Source of the DNA: Cycas panzhihuaensis
Taxonomy: Eukaryota; Cycadophyta
DNA length: 64,000 nucleotides
Assembly: GCA_023213395.1 (NCBI GenBank)
Contig: CM041465.1
Location: forward strand, 53,203,741-53,267,740
Direction of reading: 5' to 3'
This document shows positions 45,581 through 57,900 of the stretch, in pieces. The notes beneath the pieces are model-generated. The model saw only the letters and a list, made by a program, of their open reading frames with translations. It did no database searches and was not told where the DNA came from. Numbering within the stretch: position 1 is the stretch's first letter; every line of letters begins with the position of its first letter. A program made the translations under genes and the position numbers.

Positions 45581-45723
45581 GGGTAGCTGCCCAGCGGTGT
45601 TATCTACCCAAAAAGGAGAGGTGAGAGGGGACACAAAGGGTATCCACCTAGCGGTGTTATCTACCCAGAAAGGAGAGGTGGGAGGGGACACAAAGGGTAG
45701 CCACCCAACGGTGTTATCTACCC
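45581..45723. repeat. 57-bp tandem repeat, 2.5 copies
   Basis: Units start GGGTAG/GGGTAT at 45581, 45638 and 45695 and include GCGGTGTTATCTACCC and GGAGAGGTG.GAGGGGACA. 57 is a multiple of three; on the minus strand it reads as 19-residue repeats containing FWVDNTA and PFVSP, but no gene is evident. Confidence 0.9.
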
Positions 45724-45985
45724 TTGGAATATAACCCAATGCAGGAAAAGAAAGCTTAAAATTTGAATTGAATGTAGAAGAAATAAATTGCTTATGGTAC
45801 TTGAAGGTCGAAATTCCCCTTTGCTTCACGACCTCTAATCTGTCCTACTACTGTTCCTTAATCTTCTTGGAGAGAGTACTGAGTGAAGGTCTTTCCTCAA
45901 TCTCTGCTTAGGAAGAGAGAGTACTCAATCATACAGGAAAAAAAAAATTTACTATTCTAGGTAGCTTCCCATGATCACGAACATA

Positions 45986-45997
45986 GCTTTGATACCA
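45986..45997 (-). other. Primer binding site of C
   Basis: TGGTATCAAAGC on the minus strand, 2 bp after the 5' LTR; one mismatch from the initiator tRNA-Met complement. Confidence 0.85.
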
Positions 45998-45999
45998 CT

Positions 46000-46401
46000 T
46001 GGACCATTCCTTCTCATAACTCCAGGCTCGTAGAAGTGATTATTAGCAAACATGAAGCCAAATAACACGAATGCGTAATCATATCATAGAAAATAAATCA
46101 CCCAAAATGAGTACCGAAGTACTTTCTCCTTTCAAGATATCATACTCAATATATTACGAGTGGTTTAACCCTTTAAATACACAAGTAAGGGTCTTCATCC
46201 TTAATGATTCTATTGGTGGCCCTAGTGGCCTTACATCTTATTGGATGACTTAGCGGTCCATACACATAACTCTATTGGTAGCCCTAACAGCCTTACATCT
46301 TATTGGATGACTTAATGGTCCATACACAAAGCTTACTAAACCGCTTAATCCTTACTTATTGGTGGTTCCCTCTTGCTAAGGAAAGGTGGGGTTATGTTAC
46401 A
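46000..46401 (-). repeat. 5' LTR of C
   Basis: 402 bp, equal in length to the 3' LTR, with the same 62-bp internal duplication. Confidence 0.92.
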
Positions 46402-46801
46402 TGGACAGTCTGGAAGGCATATGAGCTAGACCATATGAAGCTTCAAGGGCTAAAATTCCTAAAATGTCATGATAGACACACAAGGTCAGGGTATGAATGG
46501 GTCATACAAGTCAAATGAGGCTTAATATGATGTGGAGGTAGCATGGAGGGTTGTAGAGTACCATGGGGATGCCTACCTTGCGAAAAGGTAGGTCCCGCGA
46601 GTCGTCATAGGCTAAGAGTATGATAAGCAGCATGATCAGGCAGTAGCTGCAAGGTGATCATACAAATATAACAGTCAATCGTGTAATGAGGTAATACTCT
46701 TGTCTACCTTTCTGAAGAGACAATAAAGGTGAAAAGGGAGAAGCATACCTATAGTTACTTGAGTTGACCTGTCCATATCCATTCCCAGTAGCCGGGAAAC
46801 A

Positions 46802-47430
46802 CCATTTGAGAGTAGGCTCACTTCTTTTAATTTTTAAACTTTAAAGCTAACTCCTTGATTTGTTCATAACTATTCATTAGATGTAGCATTACCTTGTCTT
46901 TAAGTTATGGTATTAACCCTTGCACAAAGTATTTCATCGCTAGCATGGGATTTATTACCATCATAAATTACATTTTATTCATAATAACTTTTATTTTTCC
47001 ATCAAAATCATTGATATATTCCCTAAGATATTGTCGAATCTCCTCTAAAGCCTATAAAATAGCTATTAGATCCCTCAATTTTTAGAATCTGTTTAAAAAC
47101 TATTCTTATAATTGATACTAATTTACTTCTTGTGCTATTACATATTAAAACCATGCAATAACTGGCTTTTTCAATTTTGAAAAAATGGGCTTTTATTTCT
47201 CCTTAATTTGTAGTTCTTTTAATCTAGATCATATTTATAAATAGATCAAAATGATCACATGGATCCATAGTTCTATCAAATTATAGGCTTAAAAATATTA
47301 AGTCACTTTGTACAATGATATATGGGGTTGTAGCCCCTTGATTTGCTCTGCCTAATACGCCACTTTTGTCCTCCCATAGGTGGTGTATTACTACCCATTG
47401 CTCCTCCCATGTTGCTACTTGGACTTGCCA
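46802..47430 (-). pseudogene. Possible gypsy gag relic
   Basis: On the minus strand, reading across several stops and shifts, blocks such as LREYINDF, NPMLAMKYFVQGLIP and LMNSYEQIKELALKF resemble the spacing of a gypsy gag core (a GL motif followed by a helix). Near 47430-47330, MASPSSNMGGAMGSNTPPMG may be upstream coding. F borders it at 46802. Weak evidence; a chance match is possible. Confidence 0.35.
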
Positions 47431-49910
47431 TTAGTAGCTTGAAAAGAGGATTTATTATGTAACTCAGAGTTTGAATTTCTAGTAAGTAATGATTCTAGGC
47501 TTGTTCAACTACACTATATATTCCTAATTTAATAGAATTTTCCTCCAACACTAGTGTTTCTTCCTTTCGCAAATTTTCTTCTTCAATGGAATCTTGTTGG
47601 CTTCTTCTTTCTACACATATTGCTTATGTTGGTTCCTCCTTTGCTAGTTTCTCTTTTGTTACACACTTCCGATCATTTCTATTCTACCTATGCTTCAGTT
47701 ATGCCTAAATTTTATTCCTTCACCTTGCTATTATTTCTTGACTTTCTCCTCTTTGTTGAGTGTGCCAATGGTCACATCTTCACCTGCCTTCTTGGTGTGA
47801 TTGTAAATATGGGCCTATGTATTCTTGTTTAAAGTCTATTTTTTCCTAATGTTCCCCCCAATCATGGCATGATTCAACTTCTACTCTGGGTGGCATAGAA
47901 GAGGACCTAATTTTTTAGTCAGTCTTACCCATCCTAATCAATCATAGTTTGAATGGCAACGAAATTAATGGATGCTTCTACTTACTACATACTATTATGC
48001 ATACACCAATAATTAGACACAAGATAATCACAAGTATCAATTTAACTCTATCATATGCTTAATTTGGAATATTTAGTAATCCATGAATGGAGGGAAAAAC
48101 TATAATTATTCTATTCATGATGGGTCATGTCTAGTTCTCTCATAACCAAAAGCTAACCCATAGTAACACATAAAGTCCTTACAAGCATAATACACATCAA
48201 ATGTAATTACAATTATGCAAGCGCATAGTATGTTGTGTTAGTAATACATTTAGATGTATTCATACACATGCGTTTTTCTTATAAAATATTCTTTATTTAT
48301 TCCTATCTATATAACCGTTAGTTACTACGGGTGTTGTGGTTCCAAAATTAGTTGCAATGACCTGCTTGAAGACTACCATCTACCGTTTACTTACCCAAGG
48401 CTCATGTGACTGCTTATCATCTTTGTATAGGTTGCAATTATCTAGTTACAACTATGAACTATGCAAACCTACAACACACACTTATACAGTAAGGTAACAA
48501 AGAAAAAAAGGATGCAAAATATGGGGCAGTAATTATTATTATCACTAGAATGACAACCCACAATAATTCATAAAATAGAGAAAGATTATGATTTGTATGG
48601 CATCTTGGGTTGTAACCATCCAAAAAGGTTAATGATTATGATGAAAGGAAGGTAACCATTATTATGAAGGAGGTAATTATGATCCAAGTGGTTATCTTTT
48701 TGATGATGGAGATGTGACAAGTGAAGGACAATTATGACAACCTATAAGTATTGCTAATAATAGAAATTTTCCACTAAGCAATATTGATAAATTAATCTGG
48801 CTAACAATAAATCCTTCAATCTTGAATTTATAGGTGAATGTGATACCATCAAAGAAGATGAAGCAAGGATGGTGACAAATAAACTTCCATGGGTAATAGT
48901 GAGCTTTAGAGAATCAGATGACGATTAAATCTACAAACAATGGTTGAAGATGCTATCAGAGGATTCACGTACAAAGAATTTGATATCTACTGGATTTAGC
49001 CAATATATATTGATTGGTGTTCTTCCATTCATGTTTAACTTTTTTTCAATGGCAACTATGATGGCAACCTAACAACCATCCCTACTAGATTATTCATTTG
49101 AAGCTATTACACACATAATGAGATTACTGAATTAAGGACCTAATAATCCAAGGGACAATCAAATATTTAGAGAATAGGTGGCATATGAAATTAGGGCAAA
49201 GGAATCAAATGTATCCAACTTGAGAATTTACATTTTAGAAATCTCATCAAAAGAAATACAATGGGTTATATTTTTTATTTACTCGAGTTATACTAGGTTA
49301 AAAATGTTTGTTTGTTCCTAGTCATTTACGTATAATATTAATCAAAGTCATTGAAGGCCAACAATTTAATTGGGCAGATTTTTTTTTAATAGTTTTCTAA
49401 AAATTTTAGAGGGTGTAAGGAACGTTATTTAGTCTATTTTATTTTTCTATTCCACCTTATTGTAGGGCTTGTGATTCTCATAGTGCATAGGGATTCAACT
49501 TCCAAAAGTTGAGGAGGGACAAGTTATTTTGGTGAAATGGGTTGAATTATTTACAAGGGAATATGGATGTGATTTTTAGGTTGTAGGAGCAAGCCAAAAC
49601 TTGGCTTCATCAGTAGTGGTAGGTTGGTAATCCATAGCTGTACCTGGTTAAGAAAGAAGAAGAAAAAGAGTCAGAAGATACAAAACTGTGAGAAGAGGTG
49701 ATCTCGTGAACTTGAACCAAGGTGCATGACCAATGACAGAAGAAAGAGGAGGACAACAAGACAAAAATAAAGATAGGGAAATGAAAACTAGAAGAAGAAC
49801 TAGTGACAACTAAGAAAGAAGTGAACCAACCTATGGAGTAGCCACAAATAACTACGCTAATAATACTAAAGTGTACAGAGGAAAAATCTAAAAAGCAGAT
49901 GAAGTTGGCA
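47431..49910. other. AT-rich DNA without recognisable genes
   Basis: About 2.5 kb. The longest open stretch (47554-47832, +) is Leu/Phe-rich, low in complexity and matches no family I know. Poly-purine and poly-pyrimidine tracts are frequent. Probably decayed transposon sequence. Confidence 0.5.
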
Positions 49911-50233
49911 TGTTAGGACCCTATGTCCTAACTATTCTATAGTATTAGTCTATAGTTATTATTGTATTAGTCATAACTCAATGTACGAGCAAGACCTATT
50001 TTTATCCCACATGCATTAGTTATGGTTTAGGTGGAGGTAGTGACTTAGGATATAAAGATGGCATTGTATTTTAAGCAAGCATCTTGGAAGTATTATAATA
50101 GAGCTTTGCTCACAGGAAGTTGCCCCTCCAAGAGGCCTATGATCTGTAAGTGTGATCAATAAAGTTCTCTTTTTCAATTATTCTTGTATTCTTTTTATGC
50201 TTTTATATTGATTTGTGAAGTTAAAACATTGCA
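49911..50233 (+). repeat. 5' LTR of element I
   Basis: 323 bp, TGTTAGGACCCTATG...AACATTGCA. AATAAAG near 50157 is a possible polyadenylation signal. Confidence 0.75.
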
Positions 50234-50235
50234 AG

Positions 50236-50247
50236 TGGTATCAAAAC
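50236..50247 (+). other. Primer binding site of element I
   Basis: TGGTATCAAAAC, 2 bp after the LTR; a decayed initiator tRNA-Met complement. Confidence 0.75.
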
Positions 50248-50530
50248 AAGTCAGGGCTATGATTTCTACAAGAATTTCCCCCCCCCCTCTATTCTTAGTG
50301 GCATAGCATTATTAACCATCATATGCTCTCATCTCACCTTAGTAGATCTTGATGATAAAAAAAATGGTAAAAGTGGTGGGGCACTACAAGTCAGTGGGCT
50401 AGATCTTCACTTTCTATTTTTTATCTTCTTCATTCTATTCTATTTCCATAGGAGTCAAGTAGAAGCAGTGTTCAACACCTATCCAATCTAGGCTAGAGAT
50501 TATGTTTTGGAAGTCTATAAACATCCTAAG

Positions 50531-50842
50531 TGTGACTTTTCGTTACACCAAAAGCCCCGGGGTGATTTCGGAAGAGGACTCATTGGTAAGTGAACCAGCC
50601 ATAGTCCAACACTCCCCCGTGACGAGGAGGCCACCATAGCGTGTATCACCTGTGTTACAATTCCACCTACTTTGGGGGTGCAAGGGAACCCCATAAGGGA
50701 AAGGGGCTTTGTCTGGCATATGCGCAAGATTTGAACCTTGAACCTGGGCTCTAATACCACTTGTGACTTTCCATTACACCAAAAGCCCCAGGGTGATTTG
50801 GGAAGAGGACTCCTTGGCAAGTGAACCAACCATAGTCCAACA
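50531..50842 (-). mobile_element. TRIM (miniature LTR retrotransposon) J
   Basis: 312 bp in all. Two terminal direct repeats of exactly 81 bp (50531-50611 and 50762-50842), TGTTGGACTATGG...AAGTCACA on the minus strand. The primer binding site TGGTATTAGAGC (50748-50759, minus) stands 2 bp from the 5' repeat, and a polypurine tract (CACGGGGGAG) directly before the 3' repeat. No coding capacity, as expected of a TRIM, which is moved by other elements' enzymes. No clean target duplication. Confidence 0.85.
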
Positions 50843-51486
50843 CAAGGTAGCTACTATTTTTGGCCTAACATACTTGCATGTGAAGGAGTCTATGCCACAT
50901 ACCCTATAGATATATCAATATTATGCCATGCCTTAGATAACAACTAACACAGAATTGAGATTCCATGTACCTTTAGGTATATAGGGAGACCCTTATAGGG
51001 ATTCTATTAATCGGTTACCTAGATAGGTTGGCTATCTATAATCTATAGTGCATCAGTAAGCAGTTGGCCTAAGAAGTCACTCTCCTTGTACCCTAGACAT
51101 AGGGTAGGTTTTAGCTACAATCCATACTCTTCGATAGTTGTTACTATAAATTCCTAGAATCAATATATCAAAGAGCCTACAAACCAGACAATAGTCTTGG
51201 TAGATCTTTTATTTTGAGCCTAGTAGTCCATAGTAGAAATTTGAGTAAGAAATTTTGATTAGAGCAAAAATTTCAATAGTAGAGTCACCAAATTAATTGA
51301 TTAAAGTATAACGAGGGTTGGACAATAGTTTAGTCGTAGAAAATTTTTCTGTTAAATAAATTAAGTTGCAGAAATTCAGTTGGCCAAGCAAAAAATTCAA
51401 AGTCAGATATCTTGAGATCTAAGAAGAATTTGGACTTCTAGTTTAAATTGTTTAGAAAAAAAAAAAGTCACTTACCTTGTAGGACC

Positions 51487-51529
51487 AATAATAATAATAA
51501 TAATAATGATGATGATGATGATGATGATG

Positions 51530-51570
<41 letters not shown>
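51487..51570. repeat. Compound trinucleotide microsatellite
   Basis: (AAT)n, then (GAT)n, then (AAT)n, about 84 bp, in the leader of element I. Confidence 0.95.
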
Positions 51571-51680
51571 TGATTTACCATGAACCTAGCTCATTTTGAT
51601 CATCTTGTCATTCTGAATATTTTTATATATACTAGATTTTATCCATAATGAAAGTAGGCAGATGCTCCTAGGAATAGGCA

Positions 51681-52477
51681 ATGGATCTCACTTTAGATGA
51701 GTTGAAAAATAAATTGGGTCAACTCGACTCATAATAAACTAAAATTACTGATCTACCTAATAAAGTGTCTAACATGGATAATAAGCTAAATCTAATGTTT
51801 CAAGTAATTTGGTTATTACAAACAACCAACTCCTCTAACTCTTAAGTCTAATAAAGGCAATAATATAGTAATCCACATGTAGGACTTTTACCTCAGATCA
51901 TAAAGATCAACTTTTCATGATTTGATGGAGAGGACCCCTTTACTTAGATTTATAGGGTAGAATAATACTTCCACCTCAATCAAATTGATGATGCCGAAAA
52001 AGTTATGATTGCATCATTCCATCTTGAGCATAAAGTTATTTAGTAGTACCAGTGGCTTAAGTGGCTCGAGTGGACTTTAGGAATGCCCTGTTGGACTAAA
52101 TTTTATGATAAACTCTTGGTGTGATTTGGGCCCAGTCAATATGATGACTTCATAGGGGAATTGATAAAATTGTGATAAATACATTCTGTATGAGCATACT
52201 AAATAGAGTTTGAAAAATTAAGCCAACCACACCATAGGATTAGGAGAGGACTTCTTTGTTAGGTTTCTTATTAGTGGCTTAAAAGAATATCTATAAGTGG
52301 AAGTCAAGATGTTAAGTCTAAAAACCATGTCATAAGCGATTGGACTTACCAGATTAGTCAAAGATAAATTTATAGTATAACAACACTAAATCCATCCACC
52401 ATTCGAAAACCTTTAGCCAGGTAAACTTACAACTACTACCACTTCTAAACCATGGCAACTTAATTAGTTGAGTCCAA
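51681..52477 (+). pseudogene. gag of element I (truncated)
   Basis: Starts MDLTLDELKNKLGQLDS, a coiled-coil-like N terminus. The core reads FDGEDPFT, IYRVE-stop-YFHLNQIDDAEKV, MIASFHLEHKV, YQWLKWLEW, FGPSQYDDFIGELIKL and FEKLSQ, the order of a plant gypsy gag. About ten stops, many at Trp or Gln positions. It ends at 52477 before any zinc knuckle. Confidence 0.8.
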
Positions 52478-52861
52478 TGTTAGAACTCTATAATACCATC
52501 TTCATTTTCTTTTATCTTTATAATCTATTATTCATATTGTATTAATGGACCCCTGATATAATTAAATCATATTAAATATTGAGTTTGGGTCCACTTCTTG
52601 TGACATTAAGTCAGCTTATCAAATTGCCATATAACTTTAGTAGATGGCTATAAATAATGCCTAGCACATTTGTACATTACATTGATTTGATTTTAATATA
52701 GAAGCTCTACTTGAAAGAAAGCCTATGGTGTGATGAATTCACCCATAACCTTACCAATCATTGCATTTCATTTATTTACATATTTCCTTGAATATTTCAA
52801 TCATTTTGCTTGATATATATTGATAATTGCATATGTATTAAAGTTTTTGATATTTTTATCA
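52478..52861 (+). repeat. 5' LTR of copia H
   Basis: 384 bp, TGTTAGAACTC...TTTTTATCA. TATAAATAATGCC near 52649 is a likely TATA box, matched by TATAAATATTGCC in the 3' LTR. Confidence 0.82.
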
Positions 52862-52873
52862 TGGTATTAGAGC
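52862..52873 (+). other. Primer binding site of copia H
   Basis: TGGTATTAGAGC directly after the LTR; one mismatch from the initiator tRNA-Met complement. Confidence 0.85.
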
Positions 52874-54903
52874 CTATATGTGCTTGATTTGAAGTATTTT
52901 TGATGTTTTAAAGATCATTTACTCTATTTCTTTTATATTTTTGGAAAAAAATCTGAATCTTCTATAGTGTTGGAGTAAAAACATAGTTGATTGTAGTTGA
53001 TTACAACCTCTTACAGTAGATTATTCACCCGTTTGCACTCATCTAGGGTTTTGATCAAAGTTTGCTAAAGAAAATGAATGAAAAATCATGTTTTTCATTT
53101 ACTACAACCCCACTATTAATCATTTCTACTTATTGGAGCTTCACTCATGCTTTTATTAGCCTTGAACCCATTCTTACTACTTGTTAGAGGAGATTTGAGG
53201 TAATTTTAGGGTCTATCTGGCTTTGTTTCATTTTATTTAGCTTATAAAGAACCCTAGACTTCAATAGAGTTATTCTCATAAACTAGAGCATCTTTTCATA
53301 TTCTGTCACCTTCAATGGCTTCATATGTGTCCTACACCCCCCCCTTTGAGATTTCATTGCATTTGGTAGTCATTTGATAGAGTTTTTGAGCTCTTAAATC
53401 TCCATAGGGCTTGCGTGCCTCATGCACAGGACATGTGGCTGAGAAACTTAAAAAAAATATATTTTTTTATCAGAAGTTTGAAAATTTATTCATACGGTAC
53501 AAAATTTGATTTAAATCTCAACTTAAATCTATGTTTCCCCCTTCATCTAGTTATATTAAGCCCTCATATGACCTCTTTTTTAACTTAAGGGCATACTTCA
53601 AACTTTCACAAACTAAATTTAATTCTTTTTTGATTTTCCAAAAATTATTTAGCCCCTTTTTTTATTTAAAGTCCAATAGCCCCTTAATGGTGCTAATAGG
53701 TGGTCACATGCAACTTATAGGTGATTGGGGGCTAATTTAAAGGGGGTTTAACCCTATTTTCACTAATTTTTTAGGCATAAAGAGGTACTTACGTTGTTTC
53801 TATGATATCTCCTCAACTGTGCATCCATTTTGTGAACTATTTAGACCATCAAAAAGTAGATTCAAAGCTCTATAACTTAGAATTAATTTGAGTTAGATTT
53901 GGAGCTGATTTATAGGAGATATTAGCTACTCAAGTTGGATTTTATGATTAAGCCTTTTGAGCCTTATTTTTCAAGTTTTGAAGTTTTTTTTTAAAGTTTC
54001 TTTGAGGTTCTTTTACTAGATTAGGTTGTGTCTTATCTTTTTCAACTATCCAATTCTAATTTTCAAGGCTAATTAGTGCATGGTGATGTTTCTTATATAA
54101 GTGTTACTCTTAGAAGGTTGAAGAAGTTTACTCTTAAAACTTGACCCATCAAAGAGATTTCTAAACCTATCTTTGTCATTTTAATTAGCTTTATTTCATC
54201 TTCATTTTATTTATTACTTTAAAAGGAATCCCTTGTGTATAAGAAACTCACTTAAAAATCAAGATTTTCACATTTAAAAGATAACTCTAAAATTGAACCC
54301 CTATTTCTAACCTTGCAAGGGGAATGATTAGGACCCCTAAAGTTAACACCGCACACATGCCATTGGATTACTCATATTGGATGAGGAACATCATTAGCTA
54401 TTAGATGTATTAGGTAGTAGGCTAAGGCATAGATCCTATCCTTTGGTGTTTAAAGACTAGTCTAGACCCAAGGGTATGAGTACCTTGGTCAGTAAGTTCT
54501 CACTGTTAGATCTATCGATGGGTATAAGTCTAGTCTAGGTAGAAAAATAAATCAGAGGGGGTCTTAAGACCTTCTTTGCAGCTCACATACTAAGGTATGT
54601 CGAGCTCTTGAGTTCACATACTGATATATCAAGACCTTAGTTTTCCACTTAAGGGTAGGTGCCACTAGATAGGATAGTAACCAAGAACGTTTCTAGAGAT
54701 CCTTAGCCTTAGAATTTTAGATTAGAAGCCACTTAGATAGATTAGTACCTTATCATATTAAAAAAAAAGCTTTAAATACATAAATTCAAACATAAAAACC
54801 TTTCAAATATAGCATCACAAATACTCCTTTCAAATACCATTAAACTTAATAGGATAAATAAGTTTATACCATAAAAGAAGTAAGTTAAAAACTTGCTTAT
54901 CAT
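52874..54903 (+). other. Leader of copia H
   Basis: About 2 kb, AT-rich, without a supported gene. Contains CTTGATTTT-type T tracts; nothing else recognised. Confidence 0.55.
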
Positions 54904-57900
54904 GAGTGAATTTTAGGCCTATATTAATGGGGATATACCTCTTTCTATTTCTACAGCAGACCCTAATGATTCTACTAAAATAATCCCACTAGATCTTGTA
55001 GCCTTAACAAACTTCAAAGCTAAAGATAACATAGCATAATCCTTCCTCTACTTGGTAGTTGAAGACCAAGTAGATCAAAACATTGAAACTACCTAAACAT
55101 CTCATGAGGCATGGAGTATACTTTGTGCCCTCTATGAGAGAAAAGATGAATATAGATTTTTAACACCCAAAGCCTATGTATTTACTATGCCCTTTGTTAG
55201 TAATATTACTAACCATTTAACTGAAGTAAAAGCAATTTGAAACTAGTTAATTATCCTTGGTGAGCCACCTTCTGATCATGACTTGATTTCTAACACCATT
55301 AACATTCTTTCTATTGAATATAACTCCTTTGTATCTAAGCTATATAATAATTACTCTAAGATGGACTTTATAAGCTTTAAAAGGCTCTTACTTTAAGAGG
55401 AGAATATACTCAACTGACTAGGGGTGACATCAACATCTAACTCAACTATTGCTTTTGTAGCCTGCAACTCAGAAAAGGGAAATATTATTAATAGAGTAAC
55501 CTAATAACTTAGTCAGCAATGAAACCTAGCTTAACACTTAGACTCTCTCTCTATATCACAAGAGTCATATTATCAGCCAACTTAGTAGTATCTTGTTGGC
55601 ACCTCCTCCTCATCCTGGCCAACTTAGTAGTCTCAATAGTCTTAGCACCGACCATAAGAATAATCTTAAAATAATTAACAGGAAAAACTAAATATTACCT
55701 ATCTCTACTATGGTAAAACTGGACATCTAGTTGTTGAATACATAAGACAACAAGCAAATTTACAACTCTTACAAAATTAAGGGAGCCAAGCATATGGTCC
55801 ATATTATCAATAACCACCCCATATTTATTAACAATGAGCACCCTCATACCATTAAGGAGGTCCTAGTTACACTAAAAAAAGACAAGGAGTCTCTTATGAA
55901 TAAGGAGGACCATGCCCTCCTCAAGAAGCCCCCTTTCCACAACAAGGAGGCCCTTTCTACAATAAGGAAGCTGCTTATTATCAATAGGGTGGTCTTATTC
56001 AATAGTAAGGAGGCCTTTTCTACCCATAAGTGGGGCCATCATATTAACCTCAAGGTCAATTCTATCAACAGAATTGGAATCCAAGACCAACATAAGGATA
56101 AAGACCTCAAAATAGGCAACAATTCTCAAATAGAAATCAAAGGAACCAATAGAATAATCAACAATAAGGTGCCAACATAGGGGATGGTCAGGACTCTTCC
56201 TCTTATAACCTATTTTTTGTAGCACTATCCTCATAACTTGATGAGACCATATAGCTCCTTGATTTTGGCCCAACAAGACATATTACAGATTCTAAAAAGA
56301 TGTTGGAAGAAACCCAACTAATCAATACTCAAACTATTACATTTAAGGATAACTTGACTTATAATGTGACCAAAATTGGTAGGGTACTAATAATATTAAA
56401 GGACTCTAAAATTAGACATCATATAAGTAATATGTTCCTTATACTTGGTATGAAGATGGACCTAGTTTCCATCAGCTAAATGAACAAGCAAAACTTAGAT
56501 ATCCTCTTTAGTTAGGGTATATGAAAAGTATAGATCATACGATAGGAAACATTATGGTCATAAGACATGAAGATTATGGCCTATATATACTAGATGGAGT
56601 CCCCTTTACCACTACTCCATAACATGAATCTTGTTCCATGGCCAACTCAACTTAATCTGATAAAGGAAAAGATGTAATTGATGAATAGTCTCCATATATA
56701 TAAGAACTTGGAGAATGCTCCTATTCAAAGAATGATATCATCACAAATAGCTCTAAAGACTACTTATGGAATCAATGCCTAGGCCATTTAAATATATAAA
56801 GCTTAGACCTCATGTCTAGGCTCAAAATGGTACATGAACTACCTAAAATAAAGAGATACCACAATATATATTAGGCTTGCCTAAATGGAAAGTAGCAAAG
56901 AGAAAAATTCCCCTCCAAGAATGCATGGAGATCTTCACAACCATTATAGCTAGTCCACTTAGACATTTACAACCCTATATTCATCCAATCTCTTAATGGA
57001 AGCTACTATTTCATCACCTTCATAGATGACTTGTCAAGGAATGTATGGGTCTATTTCTTGAGAAACAAATATCAAATCTTAAACAAATTTAAAGAGTTCA
57101 AGTTATTACAAAAAATGAAAGTGGAATGAAAATCAAGATTCTTAGATTTGATAATGGGGGTGAGTGCATTTCGAATTAGTTCAATAATCTTTGCAAGGAA
57201 TATGATATCTAATGTTAATTTTCTACTCCTCACACACCTCAGTAGAATGGTATAGCTAAAAGGATGAATTAGACTTTGATCAACAAAGGAAAACCCATTC
57301 TTAGTACTAATAACCTTACCACCTATACTAGCTTACTCCTATACTCTTGGTCCATTATTAGCTCCAACAACTTCTTTGTCATCTACTCAAGTAAGCACAA
57401 ATTTACCTCTTATTTTAATTGATGGCTTTTAGGTGGAATCCGCCAATTTTCAGCCACCTCCTAAGTTGGTATAACAACTTTTAAAGGATGTTCCTCCTCC
57501 TCCTATAATTGTGAAGAGGCCTTCCAAGATGAGTCACTCTATGAACTTTACCCTTATGGCTTATGTCCTTAAAACTCCTGAGACTTCCATGTTTGAGGAG
57601 GTAGTCAAAGACCAAACATAGAAAGCAACTATGGATGAAGAGATGAATTCTATCTTGAAAAATAACACTTGGGAGCTAATTGAATTGCCACCTAGGAAGA
57701 AAGTAATTAACTATAGATAATTATACAAGACAAAGTTCCATACAGATGGCATTATAGAGCGTCATAAAGCACATCTTGTTACAAGGGATTTCAAATAGAA
57801 GGAAGGAATTGACTATGATGAGACCTTTATACCAGTTACCAACATTGAGGTCCACCATCACTTCATCCCTGAGCATGTCTAAAATGGAGAAGTTGATCTC

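Larger units (their letters stand above)
44741..45985 (-). other. Leader of C with simple and tandem repeats
   Basis: About 1.2 kb before gag. Contains a pyrimidine tract (45050-45131), an (AT)n tract (45024-45050) and 2.5 copies of a 57-bp repeat (45581-45723). A segment near 45348-45414 is similar, on the opposite strand, to the leader of gypsy element I (50968-51030). Confidence 0.7.
39677..46401 (-). mobile_element. Chromodomain-type Ty3/gypsy retrotransposon C
   Basis: A 6725-bp element inserted in LTR F. LTRs of 402 bp each (39677-40078 and 46000-46401); flanks GGGAC (39672-39676) and TGGAC (46402-46406), a 5-bp duplication with one mismatch. Order gag, protease, reverse transcriptase, RNase H, integrase, and a chromodomain-like C terminus places it in the chromoviruses. 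The small size fits the Reina-like range, but I do not assign a lineage. All genes carry stops. Confidence 0.93.
37270..46801 (-). repeat. Inverted Tat-family LTR F, split by chromovirus C
   Basis: On the minus strand it begins TGTTTCCCGGCTACTGGGAATGG-like sequence at 46801 (quoted here in part: TGTTTCCCGGCTACTGGG). It runs to 46402, is interrupted by C, resumes at 39676 and ends near 37272-37285. Without C it is about 2.79 kb, the length of the B LTR. It carries the AAACT/GGTGCC/AGTTTAC tandem near 39510-39570 and a TATAAAT. No internal element sequence flanks it: on its U3 side lies unrelated DNA, on its U5 side the end of LTR B, tail to tail. Confidence 0.85.
49911..52477 (+). mobile_element. 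Gypsy-type element I, 5' part
   Basis: 5' LTR, primer binding site, leader (with a TRIM inserted), and a gag pseudogene that is cut off where copia H begins at 52478. The gag resembles that of many plant gypsy elements. No further part of it is seen after H. Confidence 0.75.

Noticed and set aside
47554-47832. 92-residue open frame as a membrane protein
   Set aside because: Leu/Phe-rich low-complexity translation of a pyrimidine-rich strand, with no start context, homologue or neighbouring gene.
55794-56180. 128-residue open frame as an independent gene
   Set aside because: It is an alternative frame of the Gln/Gly-rich gag tail of copia H.
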